Assembly (NCBI GenBank): GCA_036651815.1
Contig: JAVVXB010000006.1
Location: 38,433-102,432 of the forward strand
DNA from: JAVVXB01 sp036651815
Lineage (GTDB): Bacteria > Bacillota > Clostridia > Christensenellales > CAG-138
Reading direction: 5' to 3'
DNA: 64,000 nt
Shown here: piece by piece, positions 26,349 through 33,856 of the stretch
How the letters are laid out: every line of letters begins with the position of its first letter
Position numbering within the stretch: the first letter of the stretch is position 1
Position numbers and translations under genes: made by a program
The notes under the pieces: model-generated
What the model was told of the DNA's origin: nothing
Seen by the model: only the letters and a program-made list of their open reading frames with translations
Database searches by the model: none

Positions 26349-27223
26349 TGAAGTGTTCCCTTTGTCCGCGCAAGTGCCGTGTAAACAGAATAGATCAGCT
26401 TGGCGCGTGCGGTGCAGGATACCAGCCCCGCGTGGCGCGCGCTATGCTGCATTTATGGGAGGAACCTTCCATCAGCGGTACGCGTGGCTCCGGTGCCGTG
26501 TTTTTCTCCGGCTGTAATCTGGGTTGTATCTTCTGCCAAAATGACGCGCTGCACGACGGAACGCTTGGACAAGAACATACGCCGGAAATGCTGGCGGATC
26601 TGTTTTTACGGTTGCAATCTCAAGGTGCACACAACATCAATCTTGTAACGCCCACTCCGCACATTCACTCGCTCCGACGCGCACTGCTGCTTGCAAAAAA
26701 AAGCGGCCTGATCGTGCCGGTCATCTACAATACCGGTTCGTACGAAACCAAAAATGCGTTGCGCGCATTGGATGGACTGATCGACATCTATTTGCCGGAT
26801 CTGAAATATGTATCCCCCATCCTCAGCAGGCGTTTTTCCAATGCAGAGGATTATTTTTGTTTTGCGTCCGTGGCAATTATGGAGATGTACCGTCAGGTTG
26901 GTGATTTGCAAACGGATGCATCCGGCATGGCCACGCGTGGCCTGATGATTCGTCATCTTGTGCTACCAGGCTGCATCGATGATTCTAGAAAGGTGCTGGA
27001 TCATATCGTGGATAATTATCCTTCTTCAACGCACCTCTCCCTCATGCGTCAGTACACGCCTACCCCACGCGTCACGCAGCCCCCACTCAATCGAACTTTG
27101 ACCGTGCGCGAGTACGACCGCATCATCTCGTATGCGCTTGGAATCGGGCTCACCAACCTATTGATTCAGCAAAAAGAATCCGCAAATCTCGCATATACAC
27201 CAACCTTCACAGATTTTCAATAA
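26348..27223 (+). CDS. Radical SAM protein, PflX / pyruvate formate-lyase-activating-like
   Basis: A 291-residue radical S-adenosylmethionine protein of the COG1313 (PflX) type. The N-terminus carries a separate cysteine set, CSLCPRKCRVNR..GACG. The radical SAM cluster motif CNLGCIFCQN (CxxxCxxC) follows near residue 60. Later sections (NLVTPTPH, PDLKY, RHLVLPG) are typical of activating enzymes for glycyl radical enzymes, but the target of PflX proteins is unknown. The start codon ATG at 26348 overlaps the stop of the preceding gene (TGATG); a TTG three bases upstream is also possible. No glycyl radical enzyme gene is nearby. Confidence 0.9.
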   Translation: MKCSLCPRKCRVNRIDQLGACGAGYQPRVARAMLHLWEEPSISGTRGSGAVFFSGCNLGCIFCQNDALHDGTLGQEHTPEMLADLFLRLQSQGAHNINLVTPTPHIHSLRRALLLAKKSGLIVPVIYNTGSYETKNALRALDGLIDIYLPDLKYVSPILSRRFSNAEDYFCFASVAIMEMYRQVGDLQTDASGMATRGLMIRHLVLPGCIDDSRKVLDHIVDNYPSSTHLSLMRQYTPTPRVTQPPLNRTLTVREYDRIISYALGIGLTNLLIQQKESANLAYTPTFTDFQ

Positions 27224-27251
27224 AAATGACACATTCGTTACCGATTCATGC

Positions 27252-27280
27252 TTGCAAACACACAATTGCTTTGCTATACT
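27252..27280 (+). promoter_or_regulatory. Promoter of the candidate ncRNA
   Basis: TTGCAA (27252-27257) and TATACT (27275-27280) on the plus strand, exactly 17 bases apart. No open reading frame with a ribosome site follows. Confidence 0.65.
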
Positions 27281-27286
27281 GAAACC

Positions 27287-27458
27287 ATAAAAGGTAAATT
27301 AAGTTTCCGTTCAGCTGTGCTAGTTTTTTCATTACCGATTTCCTCCTTAAACCGAGTAACCGAACTACTACGTACCATCATCTAATCTTTCCTGCGGAAA
27401 GGGCACCGTTGGAAAGGCAGCAGAACGGAAAACAAAGGAGCCAAGTAATTGGCTCCTT
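27287..27458 (+). ncRNA. Candidate stand-alone non-coding RNA, about 170 nt, class unknown (6S-like layout)
   Basis: Behind a strong promoter lies a sequence whose ends pair: 27304-27317 with 27418-27431, 13 pairs and one mismatch. Inside are a long stretch that is hard to fold, a small hairpin CTTTCC-tgc-GGAAAG (27387-27401) and a possible GTGC/GCAC pairing. It ends in a perfect terminator stem. A closed helix around a large internal bubble, some 170 nt, own promoter and terminator, no coding content: this is the layout of 6S RNA, which binds the RNA polymerase housekeeping holoenzyme. I cannot match the sequence to a known 6S RNA, so the class stays open. Confidence 0.5.
27435..27458. terminator. 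Bidirectional intrinsic terminator
   Basis: AAGGAGCCAA and TTGGCTCCTT form a 10-pair perfect stem around GTAA. On the minus strand the tail is TTTGTTTT, on the plus strand TTGTCTATT. It can end the plus-strand ncRNA and the minus-strand ROK gene transcript. A second, larger inverted repeat AGTAGGGA/TCCCTACT (27469-27510) without a T run lies between it and the ROK gene. Confidence 0.8.
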
Positions 27459-27505
27459 GTCTATTCGAGTAGGGATGCGGTCTGTGTGAAGACAGATTTG
27501 TGTCC

Positions 27506-28462
27506 CTACTTCGTTTTATGTTGTCGATGCATCATGGCCGCGCCCAGGATGCCCGCATCGTTGCCCATCTCTGCGGACACAATTTTTCCGAAGTTCCGAA
27601 AAAACGCTCGTGGTGCAACATAGTCCCGTACAGGCTGCAATAAAAATTCGCCCGCAGCAGCAACACCGCCGCCGAGCGCGATTACCTCCGGATCAAACAG
27701 CGCAATTGCCGTCGAAATTGCCGCGCCCAGATGCGCCACATAGTCGTTGAACAGTTCCATTGCAATCGAATCGCCGGCTTTTGCGCAATCGATCACCAGT
27801 TTGGCATCGATTTTTTTGCCGTCTCCACCGCATTTTTGTACGATCATACAATGTGGATGCATGCTGGCTGCCCGTCTACCCGCCCGAATCAATGCAGTTG
27901 CCGAACAGTAAGATTCAATGCAGCCCAGATTTCCACAGGTACACGATTCTCCGCCAAACTGCAAAATTGCATGTCCAAATTCAAATCCGTTTTTTTTTCC
28001 ACCAACAAACAGTTTTCCGTCCAGCACCAGTCCTCCGCCAATTCCCGTGCCAATGGTAATGAGCAATCCCGATGTATAGCCACGAAATGCGCCGCAATAA
28101 AACTCGGCCAGCGCTGCTGCGTTGGCATCGTTTTCAACATACATGGTCATCTCTGGTAGAAGCATTCGAAGCATCTGGATCAATTGAAAATCGTGGTATC
28201 CCAGATTATGTGCGTCAATCACGCTGCAAGCCGTATAATCAATGCTGCCTGGAACTGCAATGCCAATGCTATCAACCGCGCTGAGGGGAATTTCTTTTTC
28301 TTCCAAAAGCGACTGAACCAGTCCTGCAATGGCTGGTATAGAAGCATTTGGGTTTTGTGCGCCAGGAAACGGTATGGATCGTTTGCAAAGCAAACGCAGG
28401 TCTTCCGAAACGATACCACCTGCGATATTTGTGCCGCCTATATCAATGCCGATGGATACCAT
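27506..28462 (-). CDS. ROK family sugar kinase (glucokinase-like)
   Basis: A 318-residue ROK (repressor, ORF, kinase) protein. The ATP-binding motif is GIDIGGTNIAGG at residues 4-15. The catalytic aspartate is in ENDANAAALAE. The ROK zinc site is CTCGNLGCIES near residue 174. There is no N-terminal DNA-binding domain, so it is a kinase of a hexose such as glucose, or of an amino sugar; the exact sugar cannot be read. The start follows GGGGGAGG. It is third in the run proA - HAD phosphatase - ROK kinase, and a kinase/phosphatase pair working on sugars is a plausible link. Confidence 0.92.
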   Translation of the reverse strand: MVSIGIDIGGTNIAGGIVSEDLRLLCKRSIPFPGAQNPNASIPAIAGLVQSLLEEKEIPLSAVDSIGIAVPGSIDYTACSVIDAHNLGYHDFQLIQMLRMLLPEMTMYVENDANAAALAEFYCGAFRGYTSGLLITIGTGIGGGLVLDGKLFVGGKKNGFEFGHAILQFGGESCTCGNLGCIESYCSATALIRAGRRAASMHPHCMIVQKCGGDGKKIDAKLVIDCAKAGDSIAMELFNDYVAHLGAAISTAIALFDPEVIALGGGVAAAGEFLLQPVRDYVAPRAFFRNFGKIVSAEMGNDAGILGAAMMHRQHKTK

Positions 28463-28479
28463 GTGCGCTGTCCTCCCCC

Positions 28480-29283
28480 TTATTTGTCAAGCACGTAATG
28501 CTCAATATAGTAAGCAACGCCATTTTCAGCGCAGGCAGGTACGATGATATCGGCTGCATCCTGAACGATCTGCACCCCGTCCGCAACGCATACACCATGG
28601 CCCGCCCACTGGATCATATCCAGGTCCAGAAAGCTATCGCCAATCGCCGCAACCTCACTGCGGTCAATGTGCATCCGTTCCGCCAATCGGCTGAGCGCAG
28701 TCGCCTTGCTCACACCGCAGGCATTGATTTCAATGAATGTTGGTTGGGAGCGGGTTACATGTGCACGCCCTTCAAAACGTTCTGCAAACAGTTGTAGAAC
28801 ACGTGCTTCATCCGCAATGTCCACAAAGGCCAGTACCTTGGGTACGTTATCATACTGGCATTGGCGTATGTTGGTATCCTCGCGATAGGGCAGCCGGTTC
28901 TTCGTCACATATAGCTCAGAAAACGGATTCGTTTTTTCAACGACAACGGTATCGCCAGCATAGATCTGCGCCGCTACGCCCAAGGTATGCGCATATTCCA
29001 GAATTTGCTGTACCAATTCTGGCGATAGCGGATTTGCATCAAGGAGCTGTTCTGTCCGCGTGTCAATTGTCCATGCCCCGCCAAATTGGATCGCGGGACC
29101 TTCAATATGCAATTGCTTCCAGAACGTTTTCGACGCAAGGCAACCTCTTCCAGTTGCAATTGTTACAAATACGCCGGCTTTTTGCGCGGCATACACCGCT
29201 TCCAAATTTTCTTTGGATACCAGCTGCCCGGAATTTTCCGTAATGGTTCCGTCAAGATCGACGGCAATCAGTTTTATCGACAT
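28480..29283 (-). CDS. HAD-superfamily phosphatase, Cof type
   Basis: A 267-residue haloacid dehalogenase phosphatase of the Cof/IIB subfamily, which dephosphorylates sugar phosphates or cofactors. Motif I is AVDLDGTITENSG, near the N-terminus; motif II is TIATGRG; motif IV is AIGDSFLDLDMI, with the two acidic metal ligands. The cap domain lies between about residues 80 and 185. The ATG at 29281-29283 starts the family's conserved region; further ATG codons upstream would overlap the proA end and lack similarity. Substrate unknown. It lies between proA and the ROK kinase on one transcript. Confidence 0.92.
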   Translation of the reverse strand: MSIKLIAVDLDGTITENSGQLVSKENLEAVYAAQKAGVFVTIATGRGCLASKTFWKQLHIEGPAIQFGGAWTIDTRTEQLLDANPLSPELVQQILEYAHTLGVAAQIYAGDTVVVEKTNPFSELYVTKNRLPYREDTNIRQCQYDNVPKVLAFVDIADEARVLQLFAERFEGRAHVTRSQPTFIEINACGVSKATALSRLAERMHIDRSEVAAIGDSFLDLDMIQWAGHGVCVADGVQIVQDAADIIVPACAENGVAYYIEHYVLDK

Positions 29284-29311
29284 GTATTGTTCCATTCCCC
29301 CCCATATTGTT

Positions 29312-30553
29312 TCACCGCGTTTGACCATTGCCGCGAACAACGTATTTAACCGTTGTCAGCTCGTTGAGGCCCATTGGCCCACGGGCATGCAGCTTCTGCG
29401 TAGAAATACCAATCTCCGCACCAAGACCGAATTCTTCCCCATCTGTAAACCGGGTAGATGCATTGACATAGACCGCTGCCGAATCCACCTCGTTTAAAAA
29501 GCGTTCCGCATTTGAGTAACTGGTTGTTATAATACAGTCGCTGTGACCGGTTCCGAAGTGATTGATATGGTGAATCGCTTCTTCGATGCAGTCCACGATT
29601 TTTATAGACAAAATATAATCACCATATTCAGTAGACCAGTCCAGTTCCGTGGCCTCCTTGCTATCCGTTAGAATTGCACGGGCACGTCGATCGCAGCGCA
29701 GCTCGACTTTGTATGAATTCAATTCCTTTGCAATGGCCGGCAGCGCTTTTTCAGCGATAGACTTATGCACAAGGAGCGTCTCTAGCGCATTGCAGACAGA
29801 TGGACGTGAACATTTGGCATTGCAAACAATGTTGGCAGCCACGTGGATATCTGCGAATTCATCCACAAACGCATGACAAACACCAACGCCAGTCTGGATC
29901 ACGGGTACAGAGGCCTGTTCCACAACCGAACGAATCAGTCCTGCGCCGCCGCGCGGAATCAGCACATCCAGATACCCGTTCAGCCGCATCATTTCGATTG
30001 CAGTGGCACGGTCGGTATCACGTGTAAGCTGGATAGCGCCTTTTGGAATTCCCGCCGCGTAGGCGGCATCAGCCAGATAATCAGTTATGGCAATATTGCT
30101 GCGAATGGCTTCCGAACCGCCGCGCAAAACGCAGGCATTGCCGGATTTGATGCATAACCCAATGGCATCGGCGGTTACGTTAGGGCGTGCCTCGAAAATA
30201 ATGCCGATCACACCAAGCGGTACGCGCCGTTTTTCAATGGAAAGTCCGTTTGGCCGCTTGATCACCGCATCCGCGCCCCCGATCGGATCCGGCAGAGCCG
30301 CGACTTTGCGCAGTCCATTGGCCATTCCTTCGATACGTGCCTCATTGAGAGAAAGTCGGTCGATAAACGCGCTACTTTTCCCTGCACGTTCCGCTGCAAC
30401 CACATCCGCCATGTTATTGGCAAGAATGGACGGTGCGTTCCGAATCAGCGCATCCGCCATAGAAAGAAGCGCGGAATTTTTGATATCCGCGCTAAGCGTC
30501 ATCAGTGAAAGCGCGGCTTGTTTTGCCGCCTTTGCCTGGTCTAAAACTGTCAT
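29312..30553 (-). CDS. proA: Gamma-glutamyl phosphate reductase
   Basis: A 413-residue NADPH-dependent reductase for the second step of proline synthesis (gamma-glutamyl phosphate to glutamate semialdehyde). The aldehyde dehydrogenase-like core is whole: GVIGIIFEARPNVTADA, LRGGSEA, LIPRGG, and the catalytic cysteine in NAKCSRPSVCNALET. The start ATG at 30551-30553 is preferred since GGAGG is 7 bases away; the ATG six bases upstream is too near. Its partner proB, usually adjacent, is absent here. A large inverted repeat covers the promoter and ribosome site (30561-30599). Confidence 0.96.
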   Translation of the reverse strand: MTVLDQAKAAKQAALSLMTLSADIKNSALLSMADALIRNAPSILANNMADVVAAERAGKSSAFIDRLSLNEARIEGMANGLRKVAALPDPIGGADAVIKRPNGLSIEKRRVPLGVIGIIFEARPNVTADAIGLCIKSGNACVLRGGSEAIRSNIAITDYLADAAYAAGIPKGAIQLTRDTDRATAIEMMRLNGYLDVLIPRGGAGLIRSVVEQASVPVIQTGVGVCHAFVDEFADIHVAANIVCNAKCSRPSVCNALETLLVHKSIAEKALPAIAKELNSYKVELRCDRRARAILTDSKEATELDWSTEYGDYILSIKIVDCIEEAIHHINHFGTGHSDCIITTSYSNAERFLNEVDSAAVYVNASTRFTDGEEFGLGAEIGISTQKLHARGPMGLNELTTVKYVVRGNGQTR

Positions 30554-30560
30554 TCCCATC

Positions 30561-30599
30561 CCTCCCGTCGAATGTTGCCATTATACAACATACGGGAGG
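30561..30599 (-). promoter_or_regulatory. Inverted repeat over the proA -10 box and ribosome-binding site
   Basis: CCTCCCGT (30561-30568) pairs with ACGGGAGG (30592-30599), and ATGTTG (30572-30577) with CAACAT (30586-30591). Read on the minus strand, the 3' arm contains the proA Shine-Dalgarno GGGAGG, and the loop holds the -10 box TATAAT. In a transcript from upstream the ribosome site would be hidden in the hairpin; a transcript from the local promoter starts after the 5' arm and leaves it free. Confidence 0.6.
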
Positions 30600-30608
30600 A
30601 GCACACAA
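30580..30608 (-). promoter_or_regulatory. Promoter of the proA-HAD-ROK run
   Basis: TTGTGT (30603-30608) and a perfect TATAAT (30580-30585) on the minus strand with a 17-base spacer. The predicted leader is only about 20 bases. Confidence 0.65.
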
Positions 30609-30640
30609 GGCGTTTAGCCCTGTTCCACAACCGGATAAAT

Positions 30641-31192
30641 TTAACTTTCCATACCCTCTAGATAAGCGTCGATGTCCTTTAAAGTATCGAATGCAAGACC
30701 GTTTTTCAGCAATGTCCGTTCCTCATCGTTAATATCAGATCGTGCATCAAAGTTGACGGCCTGCACAAGCATCTCTTTCAACTGCTCCGGATCGGTGTGA
30801 TATAGGTATACCGTCCCATCTGCGTCCATGCGCAGCACGAAATGATCCGGGCAGTAGCCCTCCACGGTTTGTATCAGCACCGTTTGCGCTGCATTGAATT
30901 TTGAAATATGGTAAGCTTGATAGAAGGCTGCCAGCTCCGATTCCGTGTATCCGATAAACGCGTTGGCATCGATGGAAACCTTCATTTGATGGGGGCATTT
31001 GGTAAAATATACTTGTTTTTCGATTTTGGTCGTTGGCAGTATGGACTGCACGCCCACATTGCCGGCAACCTTGCTTTCTCCATCCGCCTTCGTTATGGAC
31101 AGACCAATGCACAAACCAATAACCAATCCTGCAGTCAGCGCTAACAGCGTCAGCACGATCATTCGCCTGTTTTGTTTAATAAAACGCCACAT
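30641..31192 (-). CDS. Membrane-anchored protein with BofC-like C-terminal domain
   Basis: A 183-residue protein: a short basic N-terminus, one membrane segment (about residues 11-31, RRMIVLTLLALTAGLVIG) and an outer domain. The outer part (YFTKCPHQM, then EGYCPDHFVLRMDADGTVY) resembles the C-terminal domain of BofC, which in Bacillus restrains the sporulation protease SpoIVB. Many clostridial proteins share this domain without a known role. The ATG at 31190-31192 is preferred, with GAGGG 7 bases upstream. It lies upstream of proA in the same direction. The assignment rests on a short pattern and is moderate. Confidence 0.6.
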   Translation of the reverse strand: MWRFIKQNRRMIVLTLLALTAGLVIGLCIGLSITKADGESKVAGNVGVQSILPTTKIEKQVYFTKCPHQMKVSIDANAFIGYTESELAAFYQAYHISKFNAAQTVLIQTVEGYCPDHFVLRMDADGTVYLYHTDPEQLKEMLVQAVNFDARSDINDEERTLLKNGLAFDTLKDIDAYLEGMES

Positions 31193-31305
31193 ATTCAATC
31201 CCTCTATGCAGAGTGTTCCATGATTTGAGCAGAATATACACGTATTTTTCATACCATTGTTCTGGAAAATACGGTATACTGTTTTATATCATGGAGGACA
31301 TTGAA

Positions 31306-33249
31306 ATGGTGGAATTGCTGTCTATTGTTTATATGGTGCTTTTTGCATTATCCGGTCTATGTATCTCCGGATTTTTGTTTTATGACGAGCGGTTGCTTCG
31401 GCGGATTTGGCTTGGGTTGGCATTTGGTCTATGCATGCTCATGTGGTTACCTGCGCTGATTTCATTTATCGTCGGCTTCACAATGCTTGCGCAACTGCTG
31501 GCACTCGTCGTCTGCTGTGCTGTCGGCGTATTATTTTGGCTACTTGGACACAAACGGGAGCGACTTCATTCGCACTTGAAAGAAGAGCTTCCTGTGCTGT
31601 GTCTCATTGTTCCGCTGTTGATTTTCTGCTGCATCCTGCTCTCAACCCATACCATCCTTCCCCATGCGGATGGTTCTATCTGGGTTGGCCAATCGACCTA
31701 CGGCGATCTATGCATGCACCTTGGTTTTATTTCCAGCATCAAAACACAGGTTGCTTTCCCGCCAATGTACTCGATCTGCCCAGACAAGCTCGTTGGATAT
31801 CCTTTTTTATCCAGTAGCATTGGCGCAACATTTTATCTCTTTGGCACAAGCCTACGCTTTGCCACAATATTAACGGCAATCTATGCGTTTTTGCTGGTTT
31901 TGCTCGGCGTCTATTTTTTCTTTGAAAGCTGGCTAAAAACTAAGTCCAAGGCCATCTTTTCTACACTACTGTTTTTTATTGGCGGCGGCTTTGGCTTCTG
32001 GTATTTCTTCGATTTAACCAAGGCGAATCCGAATAATTTTACGCGTGCCTTTTCTGCGTTTTATCAAACGCCAACAAACTTCATTGAAAACGGGCTGCGT
32101 TGGGTCAACCCCATTGCGGATATGCTGATCCCACAGCGTGCGCTTCTATTCGGTTGGGCGCTGCTGTTTCCCTGTCTTTTTCTGCTGTATCAGGCGACTA
32201 TGGAAAAGAAAACTCGCCTGTTTGTACCACTGGGTATTCTGGCCGGTGCGCTTCCGCTCGTGCATACGCATTCCTTCCTTGCGCTCGGCATCGCCAGCGG
32301 TTTCTATTTTATACGTAGTCTACTCAAGCAGGAAGGACGGCAGCAACTCATCGGCTATTTGAAGTATCTTGGCATCGTACTGTTGCTGGCCGCACCACAG
32401 TTGCTCATATTCACATTTCCACAGTCCAATAGTTCCATTAAACTGCATTGGAATTGGGCGAACAACGCAGATAATTACATCTGGTTCTATATCAAAAACT
32501 TCGGCTTGCTCTCTATCCTGCTGCCAGTCGCCTTGATCGATGCGAAAAAAGAAGACCGTGCATTTTTCGGTGGAGCGGTGCTGATTTGGGCCATTGCCGA
32601 GTGCATCCAGTTTCAAACAAACGAGTATGACAACAACAAGCTGCTGTTCATCTGGTATGCGTATACCTGCGGATTGGTCGGCAACTGGCTATGCAATGTC
32701 CGGGAACGGTTGCTGTCGCGCCAAGTGATCCGGCGTGCCAGTACGCACGTGTTGACCGTATTCTGTTGTATTCTTCTGTTTATATCGGGCATCATGACGC
32801 TTGGTCGGGAAGTCGTTTCGAAATATCAATTGATGGGTTCGGATGAGGTTTGCGCAGCCGATTATATCAAAGATCACACAAAAAAAGATGCCACCTTTCT
32901 GACCTGCAACAACCATAATAATCTGGTTGCTGCTTTGACTGGCCGCAATATTGTCTGCGGGTCCGGCAGCTATCTACACTATCATGGCATTGATTACAGT
33001 GCGCGGGAGAACGCGTTGCCGCTGATGTACGAAGATCCCGCGCTCTATTTTAACACGCTGGCCGATCGATATGACGTGGATTATGTGTTGATTGGACCGT
33101 ATGAACGGGGCAACTACGCTGTGGATACAACTTTCTTTATGAAAAACTATCCGGTGTTTTATGAGAATAGCAGCCTCACAATCTATGATGTCAGTCAAGT
33201 CCCATCAGAAACCGATAAACCGGCTTCAGCAGCTGAAATGCGTGGTTGA
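31306..33249 (+). CDS. Polytopic membrane protein, possible GT-C type glycosyltransferase
   Basis: A 647-residue protein with roughly 12-13 hydrophobic segments over the first 480 residues and a soluble C-terminal domain of about 150. An outer loop after the third segment has HADGSIWVGQSTYGDLCMHLGF; a D-x(n)-H loop in this place is typical of GT-C lipid-linked sugar transferases (PMT/ArnT class), and the C-terminal part resembles that of such proteins. I cannot name a substrate. Start ATG at 31306 with GGAGG 8 bases upstream; TATACT at 31274-31279 may be the -10 box. The last 59 bases overlap the end of the DUF2461 gene on the other strand. Confidence 0.7.
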   Translation: MVELLSIVYMVLFALSGLCISGFLFYDERLLRRIWLGLAFGLCMLMWLPALISFIVGFTMLAQLLALVVCCAVGVLFWLLGHKRERLHSHLKEELPVLCLIVPLLIFCCILLSTHTILPHADGSIWVGQSTYGDLCMHLGFISSIKTQVAFPPMYSICPDKLVGYPFLSSSIGATFYLFGTSLRFATILTAIYAFLLVLLGVYFFFESWLKTKSKAIFSTLLFFIGGGFGFWYFFDLTKANPNNFTRAFSAFYQTPTNFIENGLRWVNPIADMLIPQRALLFGWALLFPCLFLLYQATMEKKTRLFVPLGILAGALPLVHTHSFLALGIASGFYFIRSLLKQEGRQQLIGYLKYLGIVLLLAAPQLLIFTFPQSNSSIKLHWNWANNADNYIWFYIKNFGLLSILLPVALIDAKKEDRAFFGGAVLIWAIAECIQFQTNEYDNNKLLFIWYAYTCGLVGNWLCNVRERLLSRQVIRRASTHVLTVFCCILLFISGIMTLGREVVSKYQLMGSDEVCAADYIKDHTKKDATFLTCNNHNNLVAALTGRNIVCGSGSYLHYHGIDYSARENALPLMYEDPALYFNTLADRYDVDYVLIGPYERGNYAVDTTFFMKNYPVFYENSSLTIYDVSQVPSETDKPASAAEMRG

Positions 33250-33853
33250 TCTCATCAAAAATCTCCGGCTTCATAGTGTTGCTTAGCTTTTCCGATGAAA
33301 AATAAAACGAAATGTTTTTGCGGTTAATATAGGTAAAAAGCGCCTCCGGCACGTCTGAATACCGGGGGCGTTTATATGTCTCCCCATCCACCGTAAATTG
33401 TTCAACAAACGTCGGTTCCGTCACCAAGGAAAGAAATTTCTGCGGTTTTGCCAGCATCCTCGCCTGCATGGGACGCATCATCGCGGCATTGGGCGCATAC
33501 ATGCCCATGCCATATCCGTAGGATGTCCGTTCGAATTCCGCATACAGCACAAAGTTTTCGCTGACCCGTGAACCGGGCATTTTATAGCCGAGCCATACAT
33601 GATCGCGATACATTGACTTATCCTTTGAAAAACGCGTGTCCCGGCGAATACGGGAAACAACCGACGCTGGCCGCACATTCAGGCGATCATCAATTTCTAG
33701 AATGGTCGGCGTGAGGAGAGCGGCTAGTTCCTGCATTGGTACAGAAACACACTGTTTATACCGCTCTCGATTTGCTTCAAAAAATGGCTTTTCGTTATTG
33801 AATGCAAGTTCCCAAAAAAACCGATACGCATCCTCTGTCAATCCATTAAACAT
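33191..33853 (-). CDS. DUF2461 family protein
   Basis: A 220-residue protein of the DUF2461 (TIGR02453) family, with the typical opening FNGLTEDAYRFFWELAFNN, then RIRRDTRFSKDKSMYRDHVW and YGYGMGMYAP. The function of the family is unknown; it is widespread and soluble. It is the last gene of the run tyrS-yigZ-surface protein-DUF2461, starting 4 bases after the preceding stop codon. Its 3' end overlaps that of the converging membrane protein gene by 59 bases. Confidence 0.92.
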   Translation of the reverse strand: MFNGLTEDAYRFFWELAFNNEKPFFEANRERYKQCVSVPMQELAALLTPTILEIDDRLNVRPASVVSRIRRDTRFSKDKSMYRDHVWLGYKMPGSRVSENFVLYAEFERTSYGYGMGMYAPNAAMMRPMQARMLAKPQKFLSLVTEPTFVEQFTVDGETYKRPRYSDVPEALFTYINRKNISFYFSSEKLSNTMKPEIFDEINHAFQLLKPVYRFLMGLD

Positions 33854-33856
33854 GGC

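Noticed and set aside
27469..27510. Large inverted repeat next to the ROK gene as a second terminator
   Set aside because: It lacks a T run on either strand; the neighbouring perfect stem at 27435-27458 is the better terminator.
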